Of a stretch of DNA of 64,000 nt, positions 35,701 to 46,051 are shown one piece after another. A model generated the notes under the pieces. That model did no database searches. It was not told where the DNA came from and was given only the letters and a program-made list of their open reading frames with translations. Made by a program: the position numbers and the translations under genes. This stretch comes from Hyphodiscus hymeniophilus (taxonomy: Eukaryota; Ascomycota; Leotiomycetes; Helotiales; Hyphodiscaceae). Every line of letters begins with the position of its first letter. The stretch's first letter is position 1. The stretch lies in the NCBI GenBank assembly GCA_016508695.1, contig VNKQ01000006.1:1116001-1180000 (forward strand), written 5' to 3'.

Positions 35701-36817
35701 ACTTGGTAAGGAACACGGCGCAACTATTGCAGCAATGTGTAACCTCGCTTCAACTTGGCACGCACAAGGTCGATTTAAGGATGGCGAAAAGACTGAGAAA
35801 GAAGCTCTTGACCTGTCTAAAAAGGTTCTCGGCGAAGACCATCCCAATACTATTAGCGCCATGAGCAACCTCGCACAAACCTGGTGGCGGCAAGGAAAAA
35901 TAATCGAAGCGGAAAAGCTTCGTCAGCAAGTACTCATTCTCCAACAGAAGAAAGACAAAGGCCTTGACGAGGAAGGGATCGACACCATCATGGCAATGGC
36001 GCACCTAGCAGCAAGTTGGAGCCAGCAAGGCCGCTTAGCTGAGGCTGAACGTGTCCAGGTCACCGTGCTGGATAAGCTGACGAGACGACTTGGAGCGAAG
36101 CACCCAGAAACCATCACCGTTGTGGATCATCTCGCAAACACTTTATCCCACCAAGGACGTCTGGACGAAGCCAAAGTGCTGCAACTTGAGGTATTTGAGT
36201 TTCGAAAGGAGACGCTTGGCGAGAAGCATCCTAAGACCATTACGGCCATGTCAAACCTAGCAACATCGTGCTGCTACGCAGGAAGCATGGAGGAGGCTGA
36301 AAAACTCATTCGTGAGGCACTTGAATTACGCAAAGAAGTGCTAGGCGCGAAGCATCCGGACACCATCACGACAAAAGGAAACTTGGCTATGATCATGTCA
36401 GAGCGAGGTCGGAATACAGAAGCCGAAGAACTTCACAGAGAAGCATTTGAGCTGAAGAAAGAAGTACTCGGCGATAAGCATCCCAGCACAATATCAACCA
36501 TGGAAAGCCTCGCAGTAACGGAGTGGAAATCAGGCAGACAACAAGAAGCCCGGCAGCTACAGGCAGAGGCAGTCAGACTTCGAAAGGAGGTTTTTGGCAA
36601 CGAGGACACCGCAACAGTCAGGGCTGTACGAGGTCTCGATTTAATCGACCGAGAGCTTGGCAAGAACACTATAAAGCGCAATTCAGTATCCACGACTTCT
36701 ACATCAGGAGTTTTGCTCTCTGTTCAATCCGAGCCGGCTTCGGGAATGCCTCACAGCCGGCGAAAGACTTTGAAACGCAATCTCATGAAGTGGAAAGGGG
36801 TAGACAGAAAGGGATAA
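32716..36817 (+). CDS. patatin / NB-ARC / TPR NLR-like STAND protein
   Basis: Seven exons: 32716-32791, 32848-32992, 33035-33271, 33324-33922, 34101-34139, 34186-34318 and 34366-36817 (1226 residues). Exon 5 and its borders are the least certain; the others are set by motifs. The N-terminal patatin-like phospholipase (residues about 20-350) has the oxyanion motif DGGGVRG (26-32), the nucleophile GTSTG (Ser about 71) and the catalytic Asp in VDGGLGANNP (about 213), so the dyad is present. The NB-ARC follows: P-loop GLGGCGKTQ, split by an intron, near 404-412; Walker B LLILDNADD near 478; the sensor-type WTSRD; ERLPLAITQAAAYI; and HRLVSLA in the MHD position. The last 400 residues are about eight to nine kinesin-light-chain-type TPRs of 42-residue period. 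In fungi such proteins sense non-self or damage and trigger cell death through the lipase. No inactivating change is seen. Confidence 0.9.
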
Positions 36818-37466
36818 CGAGATCGATGCTCGAAAGAACTGGAGTATGAAGGACTTTGAGGCCGGGTTTGCTGGACTGGTTGCTGCAAAACGGAGGAATA
36901 TTGGGATTCAACTTTGGCAATTGCTGTCTAGGAGTATGCATTGTTTCACCTCTTCAATTTTTAGGAGAACGTCATCTAGCATTTAGCTTGGAGCCGGTTG
37001 GTTGTCTGCTAAAAGTTTGGCTGAAATCGAGGGAAGAGGAGGAAGGTTTTTAGACTGTGTATATGCTCAAAAGAAATTCTCGAATATCCCTTCGTTCAGT
37101 GCTACCTTATTATATTAAGCACGAATAGCGATGTCTTAACAGTGACTTCAGTCATGGTAGATGTACTTCGTATCTGCAAGAGAGGCATCAAAACGTAAGG
37201 GTAGGCGGAATTTGTACTGTATGCGGAAATATTCCGCATTCGGGCCAGATTTACGGGTATTCAAGATTTCTCCCGGCTTGTCACTTTTGACATCTTGCCT
37301 CCCGACGCCCTTCAAGTACATCTCTACTACAACTTAAGGATCTGTTTTCAGTATGCTCATTTTACACGCTGTATATATAGTGCCAGGCAAATAGACTGCT
37401 CTGCTCCTTCCTCCATTATCTACATCGCAAAAGTACTTTGATCAATATACATCTCTCCAGATCAAA
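36818..37466. promoter_or_regulatory. upstream region of PLP decarboxylase gene
   Basis: 650 bp without a gene. It holds an inverted CGG palindrome at 37221-37239, another CGGAAT half-site near 37205, and a TATA-like box (TATATATAG) at 37372-37380, about 90 bp before the ATG. Confidence 0.55.
37221..37239. promoter_or_regulatory. inverted CGG/CCG site, candidate Zn2Cys6 operator
   Basis: Two 8-bp arms (ATGCGGAA and its reverse complement) are separated by 3 bp, placing CGG and CCG triplets seven bases apart about 230 bp upstream of the decarboxylase ATG. Zn2Cys6 dimers bind such inverted triplets. Which factor binds here, if any, is unknown. Confidence 0.35.
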
Positions 37467-39132
37467 ATGGACTCCAAGCAGTTCAAAGAAGCTGCCACCG
37501 CAGCAATTGACGAGAGTAGGTTATTTTCTATCTGTCAGCTGGCTGTCTTCTAATGAGCACAGTCGTCAACTATTACGATACGATTGAAGACCGTCGGGTA
37601 GTGTCAAATGTCGAGCCCGGATACTTGAGGAAAATCTTGCCAGCTGGACCACCAGAGGAGGGGGAGTCATGGGCAGACATTCAAAAGGATATTGAAACGA
37701 AGATAATGCCAGGTTTGACTCATTGGTATGTTTGGTCACACCTGTATCCTCTCAAGCTAATAGTCAAAGGCAATCCCCAAACTTCATGGCTTGGTTCCCT
37801 GCATCCTCTTCCTACCCAGGTATGCTAGGCGAGCTTTACTCTGCAGCATTCACAGCTCCTGCTTTCAACTGGATCTGCTCACCTGCCGTCACCGAGCTCG
37901 AAACCGTTGTACTCGACTGGCTCGCGAAGCTACTAAACCTTCCCGAATGCTACCTCTCCTCTACACATGGTGGCGGGGTTATACAAGGCTCTGCGTCTGA
38001 AGCGATCGTCACTGTCATGGTGGCAGCACGAGATAAATACCTACGCGAAACTACGTCCCACTTATCTGGTCTCGAGCTCGAAGATGCGATTGCACATAAG
38101 CGGAGCAAGTTGGTGGCATTAGGGAGTGAGATGGCACATAGCTCGACACAAAAGGCGGCACAAATAGCTGGAGTGAGATTCCGGTCTATCCCAGTCTTGG
38201 CGGAGAACAATTTTGCTCTCACGGGAAAAGACCTTGAGGAGGTACTGCTACAATGCAAGGCGCAAGGACTGGAGCCTTTCTATCTCACAGCTACACTGGG
38301 AACTACGGCCACCTGCGCTGTCGATGACTTTGGCTCAATTGCATCCATTATGTCAAAACACGCCCCTCCAAACGTCCCCGGCGAGATCTGGGTTCATGTG
38401 GATGCTGCTTATGCTGGGGCTGCTCTTGTCTGTCCAGAGTACCAACATCTGACGGCTTCTTTCGAACACTTCCACTCCTTCGATATGAATATGCACAAGT
38501 GGTTGCTCACAAACTTCGATGCGTCGTGTCTTTACGTACGCAAGAGGAAAGATCTCGTCGATGCGTTGTCCATAACAGCAAGTTATCTGAGGAACGACTT
38601 CTCGGAAAGTGGCTTGGTGACCGATTATCGGGATTGGCAAATTCCTTTAGGAAGGAGATTCAGAAGTCTGAAGATCTGGTTCGTCCTTCGCACATATGGC
38701 GTCAAGGGACTACAAGAGCATATTAGGAAGCATATCAAACTTGGCGAAGTTTTTGCAGGGTTAATCAAGACAAGAGGTGATCTCTTCAAAATCGCGACAG
38801 GGCCAAGTTTTGCTCTAACTGTTCTTACCATCGTCCCCAAAGTTGCCGGCACGGTAGAACAGAATGCTATCACGAAAGCCGTTTACGAACTGGTCAATAA
38901 GAGAGGAGAAATCTTCCTCACTTCCGGTGTGGTTGGAGGCGTGTATGCAATCCGAGTAGTAAGCGCGAATCCTCTAGCACACGAAGAGAATGTCCGGAAG
39001 GCTTTTGAGATTCTGGTCGAGACGACAGAAGAGGTCAGAGATGGAAAGGCCAGTGTAAGGGTCTTGAATGGCCCATTGGTCAATGGGAAAGGCGAGGGCG
39101 TTGGTGAAGTCGCCGTTGTCAGTGGGAGTTGA
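37467..39132 (+). CDS. PLP-dependent aromatic-L-amino-acid decarboxylase family protein
   Basis: Three exons: 37467-37515, 37563-37725 and 37770-39132 (524 residues). This is a group II pyridoxal-phosphate decarboxylase. It has VNYYDTIEDR and VEPGYLRK near the N-terminus, QSPNFMAWFPASSSYP, the STHGGGVIQGSASEA cofactor-phosphate loop, HVDAAYAGAA with the cofactor-pairing Asp (about 282), and the Schiff-base lysine in NMHKW (about 314). All expected catalytic residues are present. The likely reaction is release of CO2 from tyrosine, DOPA, tryptophan or a related amino acid to give the amine. Some relatives are amino-acid aldehyde synthases, and the motifs do not separate the options. It could feed amine precursors to secondary metabolism, but no partner gene is next to it. 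Confidence 0.9.
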
Positions 39133-40639
39133 GTCGCAATTCCGGGAGCAAGGAAGTCCTTGGCATGGAAAACTCCTTAGGAATCATGATACTGCGGATT
39201 TAGAATAGCAACTGTCTTGGTGCGTTCTGCGGCTGATGATATAGAATTAAGGATAAATTAGAATCATTTGCAAAACTCTTGATTTTTCCAGACATGGTTC
39301 GGTTGCATGGCTATTAGCTTTCAAGGGGACCTGCGCGGCTTGCGGGTCTAAAAAAATGCCCGCCAGGGCTAAACAGCTCCGGCGTCAAAGCAAGAATCTA
39401 CGACAATGCCAACTCCCGCACCTCAGATACCGGTGTCAGTAACATGGTTGCAAATTCTCGGTATATTTAAAAGCCAGGTCTGCAAGATGGTACGTGGCAA
39501 GATTGCAGGAGAATCTTTCTGGACAATTCGGAAGTCTTTCCATGATCAAACGCCATTCTTGCGACTTGCTTTCTGTCACGCGCAAATCACGTTTATTCTA
39601 TATTTCCCAGGTCCCGTCTATTATCTCTTGGCATTAAGCAATATTTATATGTAAAACTCTCAACCGCCAGCACATTCGTTGCGCCCGCGTTCAAGTTGAG
39701 ACACGGCGATACACAAAGTCGAAAGGAGGCTTTATCTCGAACACGGGTTCAACAAGCGAAAGATAAGGACGCGGGAAACAAGCGCTGTGGGGTACAGGTC
39801 AAGCTTTTTTCTCCAGGTTACTAAACACAATCAAGCACTATGCCAAGTGACTTGTAGCCGCTGACCCACCACCAGGATAATGGAAAAGCAATATTGATCA
39901 TTATTTACTGGTTGGAGTTGAAGCTGGATGCATGGGGCCGGAGGTGTTGGTTTTGTTTTCGAGATGTTGCCAAACATCTATCTAATCATCTGCACTGGCT
40001 TCTTTTCCGGGTAGGACTCGTACATTTCCTACATTCTCAACTAAAATCAAGACACCGTCCGTGACAAAGCGGGCGAGATCGGTTTGCCCTATCTTCTCCT
40101 CGATATGCAGAAGTTTGCAGAGAGCCGGCTGCGCATGCATCGCATTTAAGCAATCTCGATGTGGCGTATAGCGGAAGGTAAGGGCGTAGATAAGTGAGAT
40201 GCCTCATGATTCGTCCACCCCCAGAACCCTCCATGCCATTGATTTTCATTCTGACTTCTCTGCAACTGGTAGTGCAGCACTTTTTGGAGTGGCTTTCACG
40301 GCAGTCCTGAAAGCAGAGCGCTTCCAGATAACACTTAGACTCCTCATTTGTCCGTGGGACGATCTTCTTCCATTCGCGTGGGAATAGGCTCACATTTGAA
40401 ACTTTCATTCGGTACCCCTCTGGCGCAGAGATTTAGATCTTGTATCCCTGATCATCCTCTCACGGCATGCCATGCGTTTCGGACCCTGTGAGCCAAAAGA
40501 AATGTGTGAGGTGAAGCTCCCCCACCGTAGTCGGAACCTATATGAAGCTCGAGCTATCTACATAATATAGAAAGTGCTGCTCAAGTTCGTAACAACGGAA
40601 CGCGATCCATCTCACAATATTACTCCTTAGCTAAGCACT
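39133..40639. promoter_or_regulatory. upstream region of ammonium transporter gene
   Basis: 1.5 kb with no supported gene. A 123-codon minus-strand frame at 40037-40408 has no motif. GATA-type sequences lie at 39762-39767 and 40189-40194 (both GATAAG), with TATC at 39732-39735 and 40555-40558. These are possible sites for the nitrogen regulator AreA/Nit2. Confidence 0.45.
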
Positions 40640-42154
40640 ATGGTCAATGCGACCGAACTCATCTCGCCAGAATGGCTCGATACCGGCGACAATGCATGGC
40701 AATTGACTGCGGCATCCCTGGTTGCTCTCCAAAGCGTGCCCGGGCTCGTGGTTTTATATGCCGGCTGGGTCAAACACAAATGGGCAATCAACTCAGCTTT
40801 CATGGCTTTCTACGCTTTTAGCGCTGTCCTTGTTTGTTGGGTGCTTTGGGCATACAAGATGGCTTTCGGCGAATACTGGCTGCCATTCGTCGGGAAACCA
40901 GGACAGTCGGTCACGATAGACTACCAATTAGGCCAGTCCTGCCTCCCCAGCTTTCCTATCTGCCAGAATTTCCCACAATCCACAATGATATATTTCCAGT
41001 TTGTTTTCGCGGCCATAACACTTGTCCTCATTGCGGGCTCTTTCCTCTGCCGAATGAGCTTCTACGCGTGGATGCTGTTTGTCCCCCTTTGGCTCACTTT
41101 CTCCTACACCGTCGGTGCTTATTCCCTCTGGGGAGGCGGATTCCTCGCCAAGCTGGGCGTTCTAGACTACTCCGGAGGATATGTCATTCATCTGTCGGCA
41201 GGCACAGCCGGCTTTGTGGGAGCTTGGTGGATTGGACCCCGGATTGACGAAGATCTCGAAGACAGTCAGCCGAACAATATCTTGATGATGCTAGTCGGAG
41301 CAGGCATCCTTTGGATTGGCTGGAACGGCTTCAATGGGGGTGATCCATATGCTGCGAGTCCGGATGCTGGTGTTGCTGTCTTGAACACCAATTTGTGCAC
41401 TGCATTCAGCTCCCTCGTTTGGGTTGGAATGGATCTCGCATATTTCAGAAAGCCCTCCGTCATCGGTGCAATCCAGGGCATGATCACGGGTCTCGTGGCT
41501 ATCACTCCAGCAGCAGGTTTCGTCGCTGGCTGGGGAGCAATATGCCTCGGTCTTGCCTCTGGTGTCATTCCGTGGGTCTCGATGAACATTGCAGGCCGTA
41601 AGTTGAGCTTCTTCGCTCACGTTGATGATACCCTTGAAGTCTTCCACACTCATTTTGTCGGTGCCCTGGTTGGTGGTATCGGAACAGGTATCTTCGCCAC
41701 AGTCGACGGTATCGCAGCCTTTGGTGACAGCAACCCCGGTGGCGGAATTGACGGCAACGGCCGTCAAGTATGGCTTCAGATTGTGGGCGGACTCTTCATC
41801 ATCGGCTGGAATATCCTCTGGACGTCTCTTATTATGTGCTTCATCAAATACGTGCTCCGCATCCCACTCCGCATGACGCCTGCGCAGCTGGAAGTCGGTG
41901 ATTATGCCATCCACGGCGAAGAGCCGTATACCTTTGCACATTACAATATCAAGCACGAAGTGAACCCTCTTATGCGTCGCCGCACGACAAAAAGCAACAC
42001 GGATGTGGAACAGAGCAATAGTGGTGTCTTAATGGGCCAAGATCCTGGAGCTACTCGCGAGAGACAAGCTTCATCTGGAAATTCAATCCGTGAGGCTAAG
42101 GGTAATGAGAAGTCGACAGGTGTAGCCAGTGGAGCGGAGCCAATCAATATCTAA
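40640..42154 (+). CDS. ammonium transporter (Mep/Amt family)
   Basis: A single exon of 504 residues with eleven predicted membrane spans, placed in the plasma membrane. Family hallmarks: the N-terminal LVVLYAGWV, the family signature around YSGGYVIHLSAGTAGFVGAWW with the first pore histidine, the GWNGFNGGDPYAA segment, and the second pore histidine in VFHTHFVGALVGG. Both twin histidines are present, so it is likely a transporter. The C-terminal cytoplasmic tail starts with the conserved LRIPLRMTPAQLEVGDYAIHGE (autoinhibitory region) and then becomes Ser/Asn-rich. Residues after the fourth span look normal. Whether it also signals ammonium, as yeast Mep2 does, cannot be read from sequence. Upstream GATA sites fit nitrogen control. 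Confidence 0.95.
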   Translation: MVNATELISPEWLDTGDNAWQLTAASLVALQSVPGLVVLYAGWVKHKWAINSAFMAFYAFSAVLVCWVLWAYKMAFGEYWLPFVGKPGQSVTIDYQLGQSCLPSFPICQNFPQSTMIYFQFVFAAITLVLIAGSFLCRMSFYAWMLFVPLWLTFSYTVGAYSLWGGGFLAKLGVLDYSGGYVIHLSAGTAGFVGAWWIGPRIDEDLEDSQPNNILMMLVGAGILWIGWNGFNGGDPYAASPDAGVAVLNTNLCTAFSSLVWVGMDLAYFRKPSVIGAIQGMITGLVAITPAAGFVAGWGAICLGLASGVIPWVSMNIAGRKLSFFAHVDDTLEVFHTHFVGALVGGIGTGIFATVDGIAAFGDSNPGGGIDGNGRQVWLQIVGGLFIIGWNILWTSLIMCFIKYVLRIPLRMTPAQLEVGDYAIHGEEPYTFAHYNIKHEVNPLMRRRTTKSNTDVEQSNSGVLMGQDPGATRERQASSGNSIREAKGNEKSTGVASGAEPINI

Positions 42155-42907
42155 TTAAATGACGTTCTCGTTGAGCGAGTAAGAGCGGATGATGAGTTCT
42201 TCTGATTTGTTTGTCCGCATGGGGTGGCATTGGCCACCCGATAATTAGTTTCTTCGCAGCAATTCAAATTTATTCAGCCATATACCAGTAATTCAAACAT
42301 GAGTCAATTCTGCGTGACTTTAAACAGACATTTGAATCCTATTTTTTCAAATAACTTACACACAAGGGCTGATCCCCTATACCGTTCTTTTGAAAACACT
42401 ATTGTAGGTCAATCCAAGGACGGTTATGTTTACTTAGTGTTGCACCTACAAGGCAATAATCAAGAACAATGTAGTCAGCAGCCCATGTTAAAAGCAACCA
42501 CTCAGTCAGGGAATTTCACCGCCAATTCATCACCTAGATGCGGAAGTTGTATGATATCGTATTTCCATGATTTCCATCCAGCTATCCCTGCTTCTTTGTG
42601 TCTCATGTTCCAGTTGTATAACTCTGGAAGAAAGAATAGCAAAATTCTTATCTTGGTGAAATCTGCAAGAAACCGATAAGGAATTCAAGTTTGGTCCTTG
42701 GAGGGGTGGGTCAGAGTGGAAGTACCCGACCACGTGACAGGACCCCTCATTTGTACCCCTCCATTGGCCAGTGTATGATTCCTCATCAACCCTGACATCG
42801 GATTGCATTTAAATCTCACGCTTCTTCGTCGTCATCTTCACTCTTCTTAAACATTTCAAGTCCCTCAATCCTCTCTCCACCAATATTTTCTCTCTCCCAA
42901 CACCAAT
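42155..42907. other. intergenic region
   Basis: 750 bp. A 126-codon plus frame at 42299-42679 has no recognisable motif. The last 80 bp before the DUF427 ATG is C/T-rich leader sequence. Confidence 0.5.
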
Positions 42908-43429
42908 ATGAAAGGAAAAGCAACTGCCACGGTCGGAGGCCGCACTATCGCAGAGACAGACGATTATGAAGTGGTTGAAGGCAATGTCTACGTAAGAATA
43001 GATGACTTCTTAAATAGATCCATCTGCTCACATGTCCCAGTTCCCACCTTCGTACGAAATAACTCCGGCATTGCCTTGAACGCTGTTGATAAATTTACAG
43101 TTCCGTGAACATGGAGATGCTCTCCAAGACCAGTCACGGCACAAGTTGCCCATGGAAAGGACGTGCCGCCTACTACACCATCAAGACTGATAGTGGGCAA
43201 ACACAGTCGTGTTATGAAATCATATGCTGATCCTTGTCAGAAACCGAGTTCAAGAATTCTGCCTGGTACTATCCTGCCCCTTTCGAAAAGGCAACTAACA
43301 TCAAGGACTACGTTGCTTTCTGTCAGTTCTCCCCTCTCCTAACGATTTGTTTATGCCAATGTATCGTTTCAGAAGGAACAAGCTGACAAATTGGTAGACA
43401 AGAACATCGTGACGGTCACTACCGAGTAA
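42908..43429 (+). CDS. DUF427 domain protein
   Basis: Five exons: 42908-42991, 43041-43051, 43101-43192, 43241-43321 and 43398-43429 (99 residues). The domain fills the whole protein: AETDDYEVVEGNVYFPPSSVN, then the core SCPWKGRAAYYTI, AWYYPAPFEKA and IKDYVAFY. Exon 2 is only 11 nt; without it the FPPSSVN motif is lost and the frame breaks, which supports it. DUF427 proteins are small beta-rich proteins of unknown function found in bacteria and fungi. It is likely soluble and cytosolic because there is no signal peptide. Confidence 0.9.
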
Positions 43430-43834
43430 AGTTGATAATGAAGCTAATGGGGACGGGGAGAGACAAAGGGGCTGGCAAGAGGAAGACGGTGCTATGTTTC
43501 CTCGTTCGATAGTGTTTAGGAGCTTAGCTAAAAGAATGAAGACCATCTAAATTACCTGTCATATACTACCACCTTAGAGACAATTCTGCGTCTTCTTTAA
43601 CCATGAATAGCATGCAGCAGTGCCTTTGAGTTACTTTTGACCCTTGGACGATCCTAGAAGTCCATATTATATTTTCAGAGGAGACCGAAAACTGCTGCTT
43701 GAGTTTAATGTCTACACCGTTTACTAATCAGGTCCCTGTTGGTCGCTGTGGGTCACGCCTGCACGCGCCACTTCGCGTCTCCCAATTCAATCCTCAGCCT
43801 CCAAACTTTTGACACCTTATCCCTTATCCCAACC
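43430..43834. other. intergenic region
   Basis: 405 bp between the DUF427 and NSE1 genes. Nothing recognisable apart from a possible promoter. Confidence 0.5.
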
Positions 43835-44833
43835 ATGGAAGAAGGGCAATACAACGATGGCAACCGCGCCTTTCTCCAAGCCCTCATGGCGCGAGGAACA
43901 ATGACATTCAAACAAGGGCAAGAAGTGCTCTCCACAATCTTCACAATCCAAGAGGGTTTGTCCCATCATCCCTCCGGCCCTCCCCTCAGCTAACGCAACA
44001 CAGAAAGAGAAACGGCTCCTGACCAAGTAACACAGGAAGATTTTGACTCCTACATTTCCGCCGCCGCCGACAAGATCTCCCCTTTCGACTACGAAATCCG
44101 CACTACTGTGCACCAATTCACGAAAGAGAAAATCTCTGCCATCGTAAACGCGACATCAGACCCCATCACGCAGATGGCGACGACGAGGACGCAGGAAGAG
44201 ATGTTTTTCGTGCGGAGGATGATTGATGCCATGTTCGAGACATACAACACGAGGCGCAGGGAGGTCATGGGCGTTACAAGCATGCAGGCTCTAGAGCGGA
44301 AGATCACGAAGGGTGTTAGTGGGGCAAGGCAAAGTGAAGGGGGTGAGCAGGGGGCGGATAAAGGAGTTACGAACGACCAAGCCGAGAAATGCCTCAATGG
44401 ATTGGTTGCAGAGGGGTGGTTTGAGCGTAGTAAGGAAGGGTGGTATACGCTTTCTCCGCGGGCGTTGATGGAACTGCAGACTTGGTTGGTGACTGAGTAT
44501 AATGACGAGGATGCTGATGCGGAGGATTGGCAGAGGATCAAGTTTTGTGAGGCGTGTAAGGGGATCATGACGGTTGGCAGGAGGTGTGGGGATTTGGATT
44601 GCAATGTTAGGGTTCACGATATCTGTCAGGAGGCGTTCTTCAATTCGAGGGGAGAGAAGAAGTGTCCGAGGTGTCAAACGAAGTGGGATGGGAAGCTATT
44701 CGTGGGGCAACGGGCTATTACGAGTACGGACGAATATCTGAAGGGCAAGAGGAGAAGTGGTGGGGCCAGGAAGAGTCAAGTTGAGGTTGAGGTTGACGAA
44801 GAGGAAGTGGCAGATGAGGACGAGGATGAATAA
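43835..44833 (+). CDS. NSE1: SMC5-SMC6 complex subunit Nse1 (RING-like)
   Basis: Two exons, 43835-43955 and 44004-44833, giving 316 residues. Nse1 pairs with Nse3 and Nse4 in the SMC5/6 complex and acts in DNA repair and chromosome segregation in the nucleus. The N-terminal winged-helix region has NRAFLQALMARG and later LVAEGWFERSKEGWYTLSPRALMEL. The C-terminal variant RING has CEACKGIMTVGRRC, then CNVRVHDIC, then CPRCQTKW, a full C4HC3-type set of zinc ligands. The tail is acidic (Glu/Asp-rich). I chose the ATG at 43835 because the family begins close to it; an in-frame frame upstream adds about 32 residues without homology. Confidence 0.92.
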
Positions 44834-46051
44834 GGAATAAAGAGATTATGATGTATACTTTGGGACACATGCGGAGTTAGCAGAAATTATGGATGGCGCA
44901 CTTGGCGTTATGGAGGAAGGCATCTTGGTCTTCAGGCACATGAGTACATATCTATGTAAAATAATACTCTGGGGAGTGACTGTGTTTGCATCTGATGCAG
45001 TTGGATCCACTCAGCTGTCTCTCTTACCCCATCTTCACTGCTCTTCGTGCTTTGATCTCCGCGATGTAGAGCCTCATTAATACTCCACGGGAAAACCCAC
45101 TACTTGTACCCATCCATTCAGCTTATCTTAATAGTTGGCGTACTATTACTACGCCAGAGCCGACGGATAGGTAGTATCTGCAAGATCAAGCATCGAAGGG
45201 ATGCTCCACAGAAACCGCTTGGACAGCGAGCATCTGTGATCCGCCTCCTATATGGAGTATTCTCATAATTCGCTGGTTGAACAGCACCAGATAATTCAAA
45301 CTATCGCGCGGTGTGGGGTAACTGATGGGGTAACTGGTACGCCACAAGGATTGGGTCGCATGAATCGCTGATATATCGTCCGGCGTGGTGGGGAAATTTC
45401 AGTGAGTGCACCTAATAAGCCAAGAAAAGGGGCACAGGTCACGTGTCAATCGCTTCTGTCTCATCTTGCCCAATGTGTACCTCGAGTGCCGTAGGCCTGC
45501 CGTGAATCGCGATTCGACAGCGCCAAACACCCATCATTTCCCCGTCTTTCAGCTCCTTCCAACCACAACCGTCAGCTGCGCAGACTCTCAGGCCCGTCCG
45601 GCTTCCATCCCTTCATGGGATATACAAGCCGATATGACCTGCATTGTCCTCCTCAATTACACTCACCCTGCAACTATGTCTTGCGTATAAGTGGCAGGTG
45701 GTGATGGAAGGTGGTTCAAGGGGCATTCCCTCCTTGCCCCGCTGACCGCCTTCATTGGGTATGGATCATCTCGAAGTTGACCTAAACCTTGGAATAAACT
45801 TCAACCAGGGAAGCACCGCAAGATCGATCCCTCCATGTGTACTGCTCCTCCTGCCATTAGCTCGGATGATATCCTCTAATATGGCAATTTCTCCTGGCGA
45901 CCCCGTCAACATCGAGAAACATTCGGTGGCATGTGCTAATCTCCCGTACAGTCTTGTGCAACCCCTCTCGTGAATTCGTACAATTAGCAGTCTTTCGCTG
46001 CACCTCATTTTCTTTGTCCTTTTGCTTCACTGTTCTAATTCGTATCATTGT
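44834..46051. promoter_or_regulatory. upstream region of ceramidase gene
   Basis: 1.2 kb with no supported gene. Short plus frames near 44889-45080, 45406-45690 and 45755-45973 lack motifs. Confidence 0.5.
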
